DNA from: Sphingomonas populi | Lineage (GTDB): Bacteria > Pseudomonadota > Alphaproteobacteria > Sphingomonadales > Sphingomonadaceae | Length of the DNA: 64,000 nt | Assembly (NCBI RefSeq): GCF_004208535.1 | Contig: NZ_SGIS01000013.1 | Coordinates: 49,970 to 113,969 of the forward strand | Reading direction: 5' to 3' | Part shown: piece after piece, positions 18,619 through 25,878 of the stretch | Layout: the number at the start of each line of letters is the position of its first letter | How positions within the stretch are numbered: the stretch's first letter is position 1 | Notes under the pieces: model-generated | Told to the model about the DNA's origin: nothing | The model's database searches: none | The model's input: the letters and a program-made list of their open reading frames with translations, nothing else | Made by a program: the position numbers and the translations under genes

Positions 18619-18650
18619 ACGCGCGGCGCGCCCCAAGGGGCGTGCCGCGT
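18619..18650 (+). terminator. Hairpin after ftsZ, candidate terminator of the dcw cluster
   Basis: ACGCGCGGCGCGCCCC and GGGGCGTGCCGCGT face each other across AA, five bases after the ftsZ stop. The stem is long and GC-rich. The following bases (CGTTCGC) are not a T-run, so this would be a weak or factor-assisted terminator. Confidence 0.55.
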
Positions 18651-18741
18651 CGTTCGCGCATACCGGATCGTCGCAATACAGCTCCTGTTCAGCCGCATTT
18701 GCGTTTAGGTGCGGCTCCTTTCCGATTGCGCTTTGCTAGCT

Positions 18742-18816
18742 GTTCGTGTCGAGCGAAGTCGAGACACCGGGCATAGCGCTTGGGGCATGTCCCTCGACGT
18801 CGCTCGGGACGAACGG
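18742..18816. repeat. Palindromic repeat, family C copy 2
   Basis: GTTCGTGTCGAGCGAAGTCG and its near reverse complement CGACGTCGCTCGGGACGAAC surround AGACACCGGGCATAGCGCTTGGGGCATGTCC. It matches 12792-12867 closely in both arms. It lies 25 bases before the SPOR-protein start, and the interval 18651-18741 shows nothing else that I recognise. Confidence 0.8.
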
Positions 18817-18841
18817 AGCAGATGGTGCAATTCGCGTGAAA

Positions 18842-21064
18842 ATGAGTTCAGGCATCGCCGGTAAGCGACCCTTCCGTTCCCTCGCGCTGGCGGTCGCGCT
18901 TGCGTCAACCTCGCCGCTCGCCGCGCAATTCATCCAGCCGCTGCCCGCGCCGGGCGACGCCGATGCGCTCGCCGATCAGGTGCGCGCGCTTGCGGCGAAC
19001 CCGCAGGATCTCAATGCGCTGATCCGCGCCGGCGAACTTACGCTCAAGCTCGACGATGCCACCGCCGCCGCCAGCTTCTTCGCGCGCGCCGAACGGATCG
19101 ATCCGCGTAACGCCCGCATCAAAGCCGGGCTGGGCGTGCTGCTGGTGCAGGCTGAGCGGCCCGGCGAAGCCCTGCGCCGCTTCTCCGAAGCCGAAGGCTA
19201 TGGCGGTCGCGTAAGCACTTTCGCCGCCGATCGCGGCCTCGCGTTCGATCTGATCGGCGAGCAGGAGCGGGCGCAGCGCGATTACCGTCTCGCGCTCAAG
19301 AACGGCCCGAACGACGAGACGACCCGCCGCTACGCGCTGTCGCTCGGCATCTCGGGCAAGCGTGACGAGGCGCTCGCCCTGCTCGATCCGCTGCTGCGCA
19401 AGAGCGATCGTGGCGCGTGGCGCGCGCGTGCCTTCATCCTCGCGATGAGCGGCGAGAAGGCCGATGCCGAGAAGATCGCGACGACGATGATGCCCGCCGG
19501 CCTGTCGCAAGGGCTGCAACCGTTCTTCGATCGGCTCGCCGCGCTGTCGCCGGTCGATCGCGCCTTCGCGGTGCATTTCGGGGAAATCCGACCGTCGCCG
19601 GTGCGGATCGCCGACGCGCGCCTCGTCCCCGCGCTGCCGCCGCTCGGCCCGGACCCCGATGCGGTCGAACTCGCCGCCGCCGCCAAGGCGCGCGAGAAGC
19701 CGGCGCGCGTCGAAGAGGCCAAACAGCTCAAGCCGGTCAAGCGCAAGCGCGGCCGCCGCGAGCCGGTCCAACTCGCGGTGCAGGCCGCTGCGCCACCCGT
19801 GGCGCTGGCGCTGCCCGCGCCGCCCGCCTATGTCGATCCGGGCACGGCGGTGCGCGGCACCGCGCCTGCGCAAAATGGCTATTACGTCCAGCCGCTGCCG
19901 ACGCCGCGCCCGTACACGCCCACCCCGTATACGCCGAGCCCGTACCGGCCGAACACCTACACGCAGAATACGTACGCGCGGAATGGCTATACGCCGGGCA
20001 ACACCGCAGTCGCACAGGCCAACCGCGCGTCCGCCGCTGCGACCGCGACCGCGAACCCGACCGCAACGGCCACCGAAACCCGCGCGGTCACAGCCCTGCC
20101 GATGCGCGCGCCCCAAACGCAATCCTATCAACCGGTTCAACCGACGGGTGGCCGTGTGATGCCGCTCGCACCGCTCCAACCCCAGCCGCTCCCGAGCGTG
20201 ACAGTGCCGTCGCGCACCCCCGCGCCGACATATGCGCCAGCGACGCCGCCCGCCGAGGCAACGACGCGCGTCGAAACCGCGCCGACGCGCTACGAGCCGG
20301 CCCCGGTCGCGAGCGCGCCGGTCATGACCACGCCCGCTCCCGCCGCTGTCCAGCCAACGCCCACGACGCCGATCCCGCCAGCGCCGATCCCCGCAGCCCC
20401 GGCCAACGCCGTCAGGGCGCAAGGCGAGGATGCGATCCTGTCCGGCATCATCGCCAAGGTCGGGGTGCCCGGCGCCGAACTCGGTGTCGCGCCAGTCGTG
20501 ACGCCCGCGCCCGCGCCGATCGTCGCCACCGAACCCGTCAGGGTCGCGCCGGTCGAGGTGGCCAGGGTCGAGCCGGTGCGCAAGAAGCCCGAAACGCCGC
20601 TGATCGACGAAAAGGCCGAAGCGAAGAAGAAAGCCGACGCCAAGGCCGCTGCGGCGAAGCTCGCCGCCGAGACCAAGAAGGCGGCGGACGCGAAGAAGCT
20701 CGCCGACGCCAAGAAAGCCGCCGACGCGAAAAAGGCGGCGGAGGCCAAAAAGCTCGCCGAGGCGAAGAAGAAAGACCCCAAGTTCCTCGAACCGTCGCGG
20801 GTCTGGGTGCAGGTGTCGGGCGGCGCCAACGAGCGGGATTTGCCCAAACAGTGGAACAAGCTGCGCGCCGACCAGCCGGCGGTGTTCAAGGGCCGGCAGG
20901 GCTGGTCGACTCCGCTGCGCGCGACCAACCGCATCCTGACCGGGCCGTTCGCGTCGGAGGCAGAGGCGCAGGCGTACGTCAACAAGCTCGCCAAGGAGGG
21001 CCTGTCGGGCTTTCTCTTCACCAGCGAAGCGGGCCAGAAGATCAGCAAGCTGCCCGCCAAATGA
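18842..21064 (+). CDS. Exported TPR-like protein with SPOR domain
   Basis: 740-residue envelope protein. A signal peptide (about 1-28, ending SPLAAQ) precedes TPR-like helical repeats (about 45-240, e.g. AASFFARAERIDPRNARIKA). A Pro/Thr/Tyr-rich low-complexity region with repeated YTP/TYT units lies at about 350-400, and a Lys/Ala coiled coil (DAKKAADAKKAAEAKKLAEA) at about 600-650. A C-terminal SPOR domain (about 655-738, VWVQVSGGANERDLPKQWNK) should bind denuded glycan strands at the septum. Position just after ftsZ fits a division-related role, but this is inference. A GTG two codons upstream is an alternative start. The stop overlaps the dgt ATG (ATGA). Confidence 0.85.
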   Translation: MSSGIAGKRPFRSLALAVALASTSPLAAQFIQPLPAPGDADALADQVRALAANPQDLNALIRAGELTLKLDDATAAASFFARAERIDPRNARIKAGLGVLLVQAERPGEALRRFSEAEGYGGRVSTFAADRGLAFDLIGEQERAQRDYRLALKNGPNDETTRRYALSLGISGKRDEALALLDPLLRKSDRGAWRARAFILAMSGEKADAEKIATTMMPAGLSQGLQPFFDRLAALSPVDRAFAVHFGEIRPSPVRIADARLVPALPPLGPDPDAVELAAAAKAREKPARVEEAKQLKPVKRKRGRREPVQLAVQAAAPPVALALPAPPAYVDPGTAVRGTAPAQNGYYVQPLPTPRPYTPTPYTPSPYRPNTYTQNTYARNGYTPGNTAVAQANRASAAATATANPTATATETRAVTALPMRAPQTQSYQPVQPTGGRVMPLAPLQPQPLPSVTVPSRTPAPTYAPATPPAEATTRVETAPTRYEPAPVASAPVMTTPAPAAVQPTPTTPIPPAPIPAAPANAVRAQGEDAILSGIIAKVGVPGAELGVAPVVTPAPAPIVATEPVRVAPVEVARVEPVRKKPETPLIDEKAEAKKKADAKAAAAKLAAETKKAADAKKLADAKKAADAKKAAEAKKLAEAKKKDPKFLEPSRVWVQVSGGANERDLPKQWNKLRADQPAVFKGRQGWSTPLRATNRILTGPFASEAEAQAYVNKLAKEGLSGFLFTSEAGQKISKLPAK

Positions 21065-22245
21065 CCACGCGCGCCGGGGCGCAACCGCTCGCTTTCCTCG
21101 CGTCCGATCCGGCCGCCAGCCGTGGCCGGCTCCATGCCGAGCCGGGCGGCGATTTGCGCGGCCCGCGTGACGCGTTCCAGCGCGACCGCGACCGCATCAT
21201 CCACTCGATCAGCTTCCGTCGGCTACGCCACAAGACCCAGGTGTTCATGGCGCCCGACGGCGATCATTTTCGCGTGCGGCTGACCCACAGCCTCGAAGTG
21301 GCGCAGATCGCCCGGACGATCGCGCGGGTGCTCGGTCTCAACGAGGATCTTACCGAGGCGCTCGCGCTCGCGCACGATATCGGCCATCCGCCGTTCGGCC
21401 ATGCCGGCGAAAAGGCGTTGAGTGCCGCGCTCGCCGAGGCGGGCGGGTTCGACCATAACGGCAACACGTTGCGCGCGCTGATGTGGATCGACAGCCCCTA
21501 TCCGCGCTGGCGGGGCCTCAATCTGTCGTGGGAAACGCTGGAAGGGCTGGCCAAGCATAACGGGCCGATCACCAGAGCGGGCTGGGCGCTCAGCGAAGCC
21601 GATGCGATGTTTCCGCTCGATCTGACGCACTGGTCGTCGCTGGAGGCGCAGGTCGCCGCGATCGCCGACGATATCGCTTATGACAATCACGATATCGATG
21701 ACGGTCTGCGGGCCGGGTTGCTCACGCTCGATCAATTGCTCGAGGTGCCGCTGGTCGCGCGCAACTGGGCGGGGGCCTGCGCGCGGTTCGAAGATGTCGC
21801 GCCGGCGCGGCTGACCGGCGAGCTGATCCGCAGCCAGATCGGCGTGATGGTCAACGATCTGATCGCCGAGACTCAGCGGCTCGTCGCCGAACATCGCATC
21901 GAGAGCGCCGACGATGTCCGCGCGGCCGGGCGCTCCCTCGCGGCGTTCTCGCCTCGGCTGCGCGAGGAGGAACGCGACCTCAAACGCTTCATGTACGCCA
22001 ATCTCTATTATCACCCGCGCCAGCTCGAAGCGGCGGACGCGGCCGAGACGATCGTCGCCGCGCTGTTCGCCGCCTATCGCGACGCGCCGGACCTGATGCC
22101 GGCGGAATGGGCGACCCGGCTACCGGCGGAAGAGCCGTGGCGCAGCCGCCACATCGCCGATTTCATCGCGGGGATGACCGATCGTTACGCTGTTTCGCGG
22201 TATCGCGAATGCGTCGGGCAGATCGATTTGCCCGAGGGCTTCTGA
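21061..22245 (+). CDS. dgt: Deoxyguanosinetriphosphate triphosphohydrolase-like HD protein
   Basis: Predicted cytosolic dNTP triphosphohydrolase that releases tripolyphosphate from dGTP-like substrates. It shows the HD-domain metal ligands: H in RLTHSLEVAQ (about 77), the HD pair in LAHDIGHPPFGHAGE (about 102-116) and the later DDIAYDNHD near 208. FRRLRHKTQVF near 56 is also characteristic. Length 394 fits the shorter dgt-like class. The start is coupled to the SPOR gene by ATGA. The true substrate in this class is often untested. Confidence 0.92.
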   Translation: MTTRAGAQPLAFLASDPAASRGRLHAEPGGDLRGPRDAFQRDRDRIIHSISFRRLRHKTQVFMAPDGDHFRVRLTHSLEVAQIARTIARVLGLNEDLTEALALAHDIGHPPFGHAGEKALSAALAEAGGFDHNGNTLRALMWIDSPYPRWRGLNLSWETLEGLAKHNGPITRAGWALSEADAMFPLDLTHWSSLEAQVAAIADDIAYDNHDIDDGLRAGLLTLDQLLEVPLVARNWAGACARFEDVAPARLTGELIRSQIGVMVNDLIAETQRLVAEHRIESADDVRAAGRSLAAFSPRLREEERDLKRFMYANLYYHPRQLEAADAAETIVAALFAAYRDAPDLMPAEWATRLPAEEPWRSRHIADFIAGMTDRYAVSRYRECVGQIDLPEGF

Positions 22246-22329
22246 GCCCGCTTATACGTAGGGTATGCCGATCCCGGACCGGTTCCGCCGATGCTCGATC
22301 GCGGAACCGTCCGGGCGTACTGGCGAATC

Positions 22330-22464
22330 TTATTTCGTATCGTGCGCGGTCTTGGCGACGGCGTCGCCCGCCGAGCTGACATCCTTGCCTGCGCCTTCGA
22401 CCGTGTTGCACGCGCTGACGAGCAATGCACCGGCGACCAGCGCCAATCCGACGAGCTTACGCAT
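22330..22464 (-). CDS. Entericidin-like lipoprotein
   Basis: 44-residue lipoprotein precursor beginning MRKLVGLALVAGALLVSAC. The lipobox LVSAC gives a lipidated Cys at about residue 19, and the mature part NTVEGAGKDVSSAGDAVAKTA is the typical entericidin A/B ending. I chose the internal ATG because it places a normal signal peptide at the N-terminus and has AGGAGAT-type purines upstream. Entericidins are frequent general-stress targets in alphaproteobacteria, and this gene sits beside that regulatory locus with a near-match EcfG promoter. Confidence 0.85.
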   Translation of the reverse strand: MRKLVGLALVAGALLVSACNTVEGAGKDVSSAGDAVAKTAHDTK

Positions 22465-22509
22465 CTGTGTATCTCCTGAACTGTGGAAGAAAACGCCTTC
22501 CGTTCGGAT

Positions 22510-22534
22510 AATGATCGGCGGCACCGTCCGTTCC
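22510..22534 (-). promoter_or_regulatory. Near-match EcfG promoter for the entericidin gene
   Basis: On the minus strand GGAAC (22534-22530) is followed after 16 bases by CATT (22513-22510); the alphaproteobacterial EcfG consensus is GGAAC-N16/17-CGTT. The single mismatch falls in the -10 core. A start near 22503 would give a leader of about 39 nt, a sensible distance. Support is moderate because of the mismatch. Confidence 0.45.
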
Positions 22535-22584
22535 GTGGGAAGAACGATTTGGCCAGCGCGCTATCGATGTCGGAAAAGCCATGG

Positions 22585-22693
22585 CCCAAAACGACTGTGG
22601 GTCTGAAAGCGCAACCCGGGGGGGGGAGGGTGGCGCTTCCAGACCCGTGTCTTGGATAGCGAAAGCGGGGGGGCATAAAGTCGCTATCCGAAG
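22585..22693 (-). ncRNA. Candidate stress-induced small RNA with two C-rich hairpin loops (GsrN-like)
   Basis: Reading the minus strand from a predicted start near 22692, stem 1 is GGATAGCGA/TCGCTATCC. It is nine perfect pairs (22689-22681 with 22662-22654) around an 18-nt loop with seven consecutive C. Stem 2 is GGGTCTGGAAGCGC/GCGCTTTCAGACCC. It has 14 pairs including one G-U (22646-22633 with 22612-22599) around a 20-nt loop with CCCTCCCCCCCCC. ACAGTCGTTTT follows the second stem and could complete a weak intrinsic terminator. The C-rich loops can pair with Shine-Dalgarno sequences. Caulobacter GsrN is also driven by the general-stress sigma and acts through a C-rich 5' loop. No credible reading frame covers the interval. 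The exact ends are inferred. Confidence 0.75.
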
Positions 22694-22698
22694 TGTAG

Positions 22699-22723
22699 AA
22701 CGTCGCTTGTCCAATCGGGTTCC
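22699..22723 (-). promoter_or_regulatory. Perfect EcfG (general stress sigma) promoter
   Basis: Minus strand GGAAC (22723-22719), 16-base spacer, CGTT (22702-22699): an exact match to the alphaproteobacterial EcfG consensus. Transcription would begin near 22692, three to four bases before stem 1 of the candidate sRNA. The nearest coding start on this strand is 235 bases away, so the promoter is better explained by a non-coding transcript. Confidence 0.8.
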
Positions 22724-22785
22724 GGTCACAGCGATAAAAAAAGTGATTCTTTAAAGCCGCTTTCCGCGCGCTCTTCGCAAACCGC

Positions 22786-24375
22786 TCAGTCGTGGCCGGT
22801 GATCGCGATCACGATCTCATAGGCGCCGACGAACGGGTCATAGTGGAGTTTCGACCGCAATTGCCGCGACAGCCCTTCCATCACCCTGCCGTAGCGCTCG
22901 GCGACCAGAATCTGCAGGTCGTCGCTATCGATCAGTCCGGGCGACACCACCCGCAGGATCGCACGGTCGGGCGTCTCGCCGTCGCGCACCGAGATTCGGA
23001 TCGGCGCCGCCGCGTTCGACGTCATCGACAGTTCGACGATCTCGGTGACGAGGAAGGACACCGCGATCGCGATATCCTGCGTCGCCAGCACCGGCGCGAT
23101 CTCGATCGCGATGCTGAGCTTGGCCGATCCCTCGGGCGCGGTCGCGCGGATGTTCGAGGCGAGCTCGCCGATCACCGAGCGCAGCGACAGGCCGCGATTG
23201 ACTTCCAGCTCGGCGAAATGGTGGCGATGCACCACCGCCAGCGCATCGACGCGGCGCTGGATCGAGGCATAAGCGGCGGTCGCTTCGGCACTGCGCGCGC
23301 CGCGAGCATGGAAGTTGATGAGGCTGGAGATGACCTGAAGGTTGTTCTTGACGCGGTGATGCACTTCGCGCGTCAGCTTGGTCTGCCGCACCAGCCCTTC
23401 GGCAAGCCCCGCCTCGTGCTCGGCGACGGTGCGGCTGATCGCGCGGAACGTGTCGCCGAGTTCGCGAATCTCCTGCGCGGGCAGCAGCCTGACCGCGTCG
23501 GGGTTGATCTCCTCGCCCGGCGTGAACGAGGCGACGCTGGCGCGCAGGCTGCGTAGCGGACGGATCAGCAGCCGATCGACCACCAGCCACGCGATGCCGG
23601 CGGCGGCGGCCCACATCACGATCGGCAGCAGCATCGCGATCAGCACCGGCGAGGTGATCGGCGCACTGCGCGCGCGCGTCTGCAAGGTGAGGCCGCCGAT
23701 GCCGAGATCAATCCGCAGCGTGCCGCGCCGTTCAAGCGCTTCGCGCGGCGGCAGGTCGAACAGCGTCAACGCTTTGTTGCCGCCGAGGATCTGGGCCTCG
23801 TAATCGGGCGCGAAGGCGCTCGGCTTGGCGGTACGCGCGAGGAATGCGGCGGGGAAGAAGGCTTGGGCGTGCGTGCGGCCGCTGGTGCCCTTGATCGCGA
23901 GCGTCACGCCGCGGCCGGGAATCACGCGGGCGGCGATCGGCTCGGCGGCGGACGGCGTTACGGCGATGTCGGCGGGGAGCGCCGCCCCGCAGATCGGGCG
24001 GCCGTTCGCGTCCGAGATCGCGAAGCGCGACCCGCTCGCGGCTTGCGGTGCGAACACCCCTTGCGCGCGCGCGCAACTCGGCGCGTCGGCGGCGTCGGTA
24101 TCGAGCGCGCCGAGCGCGACGCGGAGTGCGGTCATATCGCCGATCAGTTCGATGCCGATCTTGCGCGCGCTTTCCGCCGATGCGATTCGCAACGCCGCAC
24201 GCGTGCTGTCGTCGGCGATCTGCGTGGTGCGCAGCGATGCGAAGACGGCAATGATCGCGAGCGGCAGCAACGCCGCGCTGAGGATCAAAAAGACTTTGGC
24301 GCCCGTCGGCAGACGCGCTGCGAGGCTGCGCTGCTCCGTCGGACTGGCCGCGGACGCGCCGGCTTCCAGGGTCAT
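22786..24375 (-). CDS. phyP: PhyP-type sensor histidine kinase/phosphatase of the general stress response
   Basis: 529-residue membrane protein. A first transmembrane segment lies at about 28-50, an extracytoplasmic domain at about 52-240 with two Cys (DAPSCAR and RPICG), and a second membrane segment at about 243-266. A HAMP-like linker follows, then a HisKA_2 phospho-acceptor helix with EVHHRVKNNLQVISSLINFH (about 337). The C-terminal ATPase region is degenerate: where an N-box Asn and the Gly-rich lid should be, there is TEIVELSMTSNAA and no clear G-boxes. This matches sphingomonad PhyP, reported as a negative regulator thought to dephosphorylate PhyR. It lies four bases downstream of nepR, evidently in one operon. 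Confidence 0.85.
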   Translation of the reverse strand: MTLEAGASAASPTEQRSLAARLPTGAKVFLILSAALLPLAIIAVFASLRTTQIADDSTRAALRIASAESARKIGIELIGDMTALRVALGALDTDAADAPSCARAQGVFAPQAASGSRFAISDANGRPICGAALPADIAVTPSAAEPIAARVIPGRGVTLAIKGTSGRTHAQAFFPAAFLARTAKPSAFAPDYEAQILGGNKALTLFDLPPREALERRGTLRIDLGIGGLTLQTRARSAPITSPVLIAMLLPIVMWAAAAGIAWLVVDRLLIRPLRSLRASVASFTPGEEINPDAVRLLPAQEIRELGDTFRAISRTVAEHEAGLAEGLVRQTKLTREVHHRVKNNLQVISSLINFHARGARSAEATAAYASIQRRVDALAVVHRHHFAELEVNRGLSLRSVIGELASNIRATAPEGSAKLSIAIEIAPVLATQDIAIAVSFLVTEIVELSMTSNAAAPIRISVRDGETPDRAILRVVSPGLIDSDDLQILVAERYGRVMEGLSRQLRSKLHYDPFVGAYEIVIAITGHD

Positions 24376-24379
24376 GACG

Positions 24380-24559
24380 TCAGTCGAGCTTGCCTAGAAG
24401 ATCGAGCATCTCGGGCGGTATCGCCTCTTCGACCGTCTTTTCATAAACGGTGCGAAGGGCCGCGCCCATGTCGCGATCCTTGCTTTGTACCTTCGCACGC
24501 GCGGCCGGCGGCTTTTTTGAAGACTCGTCGCCCGAACGCAATGTCGTCCCCTTTGGCAT
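24380..24559 (-). CDS. nepR: Anti-sigma factor NepR
   Basis: 59-residue protein with the NepR core LRTVYEKTVEEAIPPEMLDL, running into LGKLD at the C-terminus. It is preceded by a basic, disordered N-terminal tail (SSKKPPAARAKVQSKD). NepR binds and inhibits the sigma factor EcfG until phosphorylated PhyR sequesters it. The short frame makes it easy to miss. No good Shine-Dalgarno sequence precedes the ATG, where CCGGCGCTGCCGG could form a small hairpin. It is the first gene of a minus-strand operon with phyP and is divergent from phyR. Confidence 0.93.
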   Translation of the reverse strand: MPKGTTLRSGDESSKKPPAARAKVQSKDRDMGAALRTVYEKTVEEAIPPEMLDLLGKLD

Positions 24560-24590
24560 TCCGGCAGCGCCGGGATTTCGAAAAACATGG

Positions 24591-24610
24591 CCAACCGGTT
24601 TTCCGGTTGG
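24591..24610. other. Perfect 8-bp hairpin in the nepR leader
   Basis: CCAACCGG-TTTT-CCGGTTGG lies between the predicted nepR transcription start (near 24640) and its ATG at 24559, so the minus-strand leader RNA would contain this stem-loop. Whether it controls nepR translation or stability is unknown. Confidence 0.5.
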
Positions 24611-24646
24611 AAGCGGTGGTTGTTACACGTCGTGTCGCGGCAATGA

Positions 24647-24671
24647 AACCAAAGAGCGCTTTGATTGTTCC
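24647..24671 (-). promoter_or_regulatory. EcfG-type promoter for nepR-phyP
   Basis: Minus strand GGAAC (24671-24667), 17 bases, GTT (24649-24647), equivalently GGAAC-N16-GGTT. It differs from CGTT only at the least conserved -10 position. The leader to nepR would be about 80 nt. Feedback control of the negative regulators by EcfG is usual in this system. Confidence 0.65.
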
Positions 24672-24780
24672 ACATGCGGCGCGAAAAAGCCGGAGCGACG
24701 TTTCCGGCCGTTTCGCGTTGCATTGCCGACCCCGCGCTTCCAGAAGGGACGGCGTTATCTCACGGAGGACAACGACAGTC

Positions 24781-25584
24781 ATGTCGCTAGGACAACAGCT
24801 CGCACCCCATCTTCCTTTCCTCCGGCGTTATGGGCGCGCACTGACCGGCAGCCAGACGCAGGGTGACCGCTATGTCCGCGCCACGCTCGAGGCGATCGTC
24901 GCCGCGCCGGCCGAGTTTCCGCGCGATGTCGATCCGCGGCTCGGGCTGTACCGCATGTTCCAGGCGATCTGGAGCTCGGCGAATTACGACGAGATCGCCG
25001 ATGAGGCGAGTGTCGATCCGCAAGCTGATGCCGAGGCGATCGCCCGTGCCCGCCTGGCGCGGATGACGCCCTTGTCGCGTCAGGCGCTGCTGCTCACCGC
25101 GATGGAAGGCTTCACCCCCGAGGATGCGGCCTATCTGATCGACGTCGATGCCAACGAAGTCGAATCCCTCGTTGCCGAAGCGCTCACCGAAATTGAGAAG
25201 CAGACGCGCAGCCGCGTCCTCATCATCGAGGACGAGCCGATCATCGCGATGGATATCGAGACGATCGTGCGCGATCTCGGCCATGACGTGACTGGCGTCG
25301 CCGTGACGCGCGACGAAGCCGTCGCGCTGGCGATGGAGGATCGTCCCGGCCTCGTGCTCGCCGACATCCAGCTCGCCGACGACAGTTCGGGCATCGATGC
25401 CGTAAAGGACATCCTCGCCGAATTCGCCGTTCCGGTGATCTTCATCACCGCCTTCCCCGAGCGTCTGCTGACCGGCGAGCGGCCCGAGCCGACCTTCCTC
25501 ATCACCAAGCCGTTCCAGCGGTCCACGGTGAAGGCGGCGATCAGCCAGGCCTTGTTCTTCGATTCCGCGACCGTTCCGGCCTGA
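24781..25584 (+). CDS. phyR: General stress response regulator PhyR
   Basis: 267-residue cytosolic anti-anti-sigma regulator. The N-terminal half is an EcfG-like sigma mimic (about 1-135: LAPHLPFLRRYGRALTGSQ, then the sigma-4-like LSRQALLLTAMEGFTPEDA). The C-terminal receiver domain (about 143-262) begins VLIIEDEPIIAMDIE, has the phospho-acceptor Asp in VLADIQLAD near residue 195, and has the conserved Lys in LITKPFQ. When phosphorylated it binds NepR and frees EcfG. It is divergent from nepR. GGAGG lies 12 bases before the ATG. I found no matching EcfG promoter on the plus strand upstream. Confidence 0.96.
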   Translation: MSLGQQLAPHLPFLRRYGRALTGSQTQGDRYVRATLEAIVAAPAEFPRDVDPRLGLYRMFQAIWSSANYDEIADEASVDPQADAEAIARARLARMTPLSRQALLLTAMEGFTPEDAAYLIDVDANEVESLVAEALTEIEKQTRSRVLIIEDEPIIAMDIETIVRDLGHDVTGVAVTRDEAVALAMEDRPGLVLADIQLADDSSGIDAVKDILAEFAVPVIFITAFPERLLTGERPEPTFLITKPFQRSTVKAAISQALFFDSATVPA

Positions 25585-25645
25585 TTTTTTTATGCGGGTT
25601 CCAACCGGTACGGAGCCAAAACGGTTCTCGTCGGTTGAAACCCGT

Positions 25646-25792
25646 ATGGCCCAGGACGAAGACCCCACCGAGATCAGTGGCACCGAGGCACGCGGCGGGG
25701 CGACCCCCCATGTCACGCGCTATGTTCTTGGTATCTCCCTGATACTCATCATCGTATTGTTCGCTGCCGTTCTGCTATGGGGCGGCCGTTAA
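25646..25792 (+). CDS. Small single-pass membrane protein between phyR and ecfG
   Basis: 48 residues. A hydrophilic N-terminus (MAQDEDPTEISGTEARGG) precedes one transmembrane helix (YVLGISLILIIVLFAAVLLW) and the end GGR. An upstream in-frame ATG at 25592 would add 18 residues, but it follows a run of seven T and has no ribosome site. The motif GGAGC-N17-GTT at 25612-25636 is a one-mismatch EcfG-like promoter. I recognise no named family. The location inside the stress module suggests a linked role, which is inference only. Confidence 0.6.
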   Translation: MAQDEDPTEISGTEARGGATPHVTRYVLGISLILIIVLFAAVLLWGGR

Positions 25793-25878
25793 AGGCTCGC
25801 TCCCACGGATCGGGTCTTGGACAGTGGATGGACTTTGCACACCCCCATCACCATGTTGTGTACCGGGAATGGAAACGG

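Noticed and set aside
22457..22729. 90-codon minus-strand frame over the sRNA region
   Set aside because: No ribosome site, Pro/Arg-rich composition, and it runs through two strong RNA stems; the structure explains the region better.
24560..24780. EcfG promoter for phyR on the plus strand
   Set aside because: No GGAAC with a correctly spaced GTT is present on that strand; only the minus-strand nepR promoter matches.
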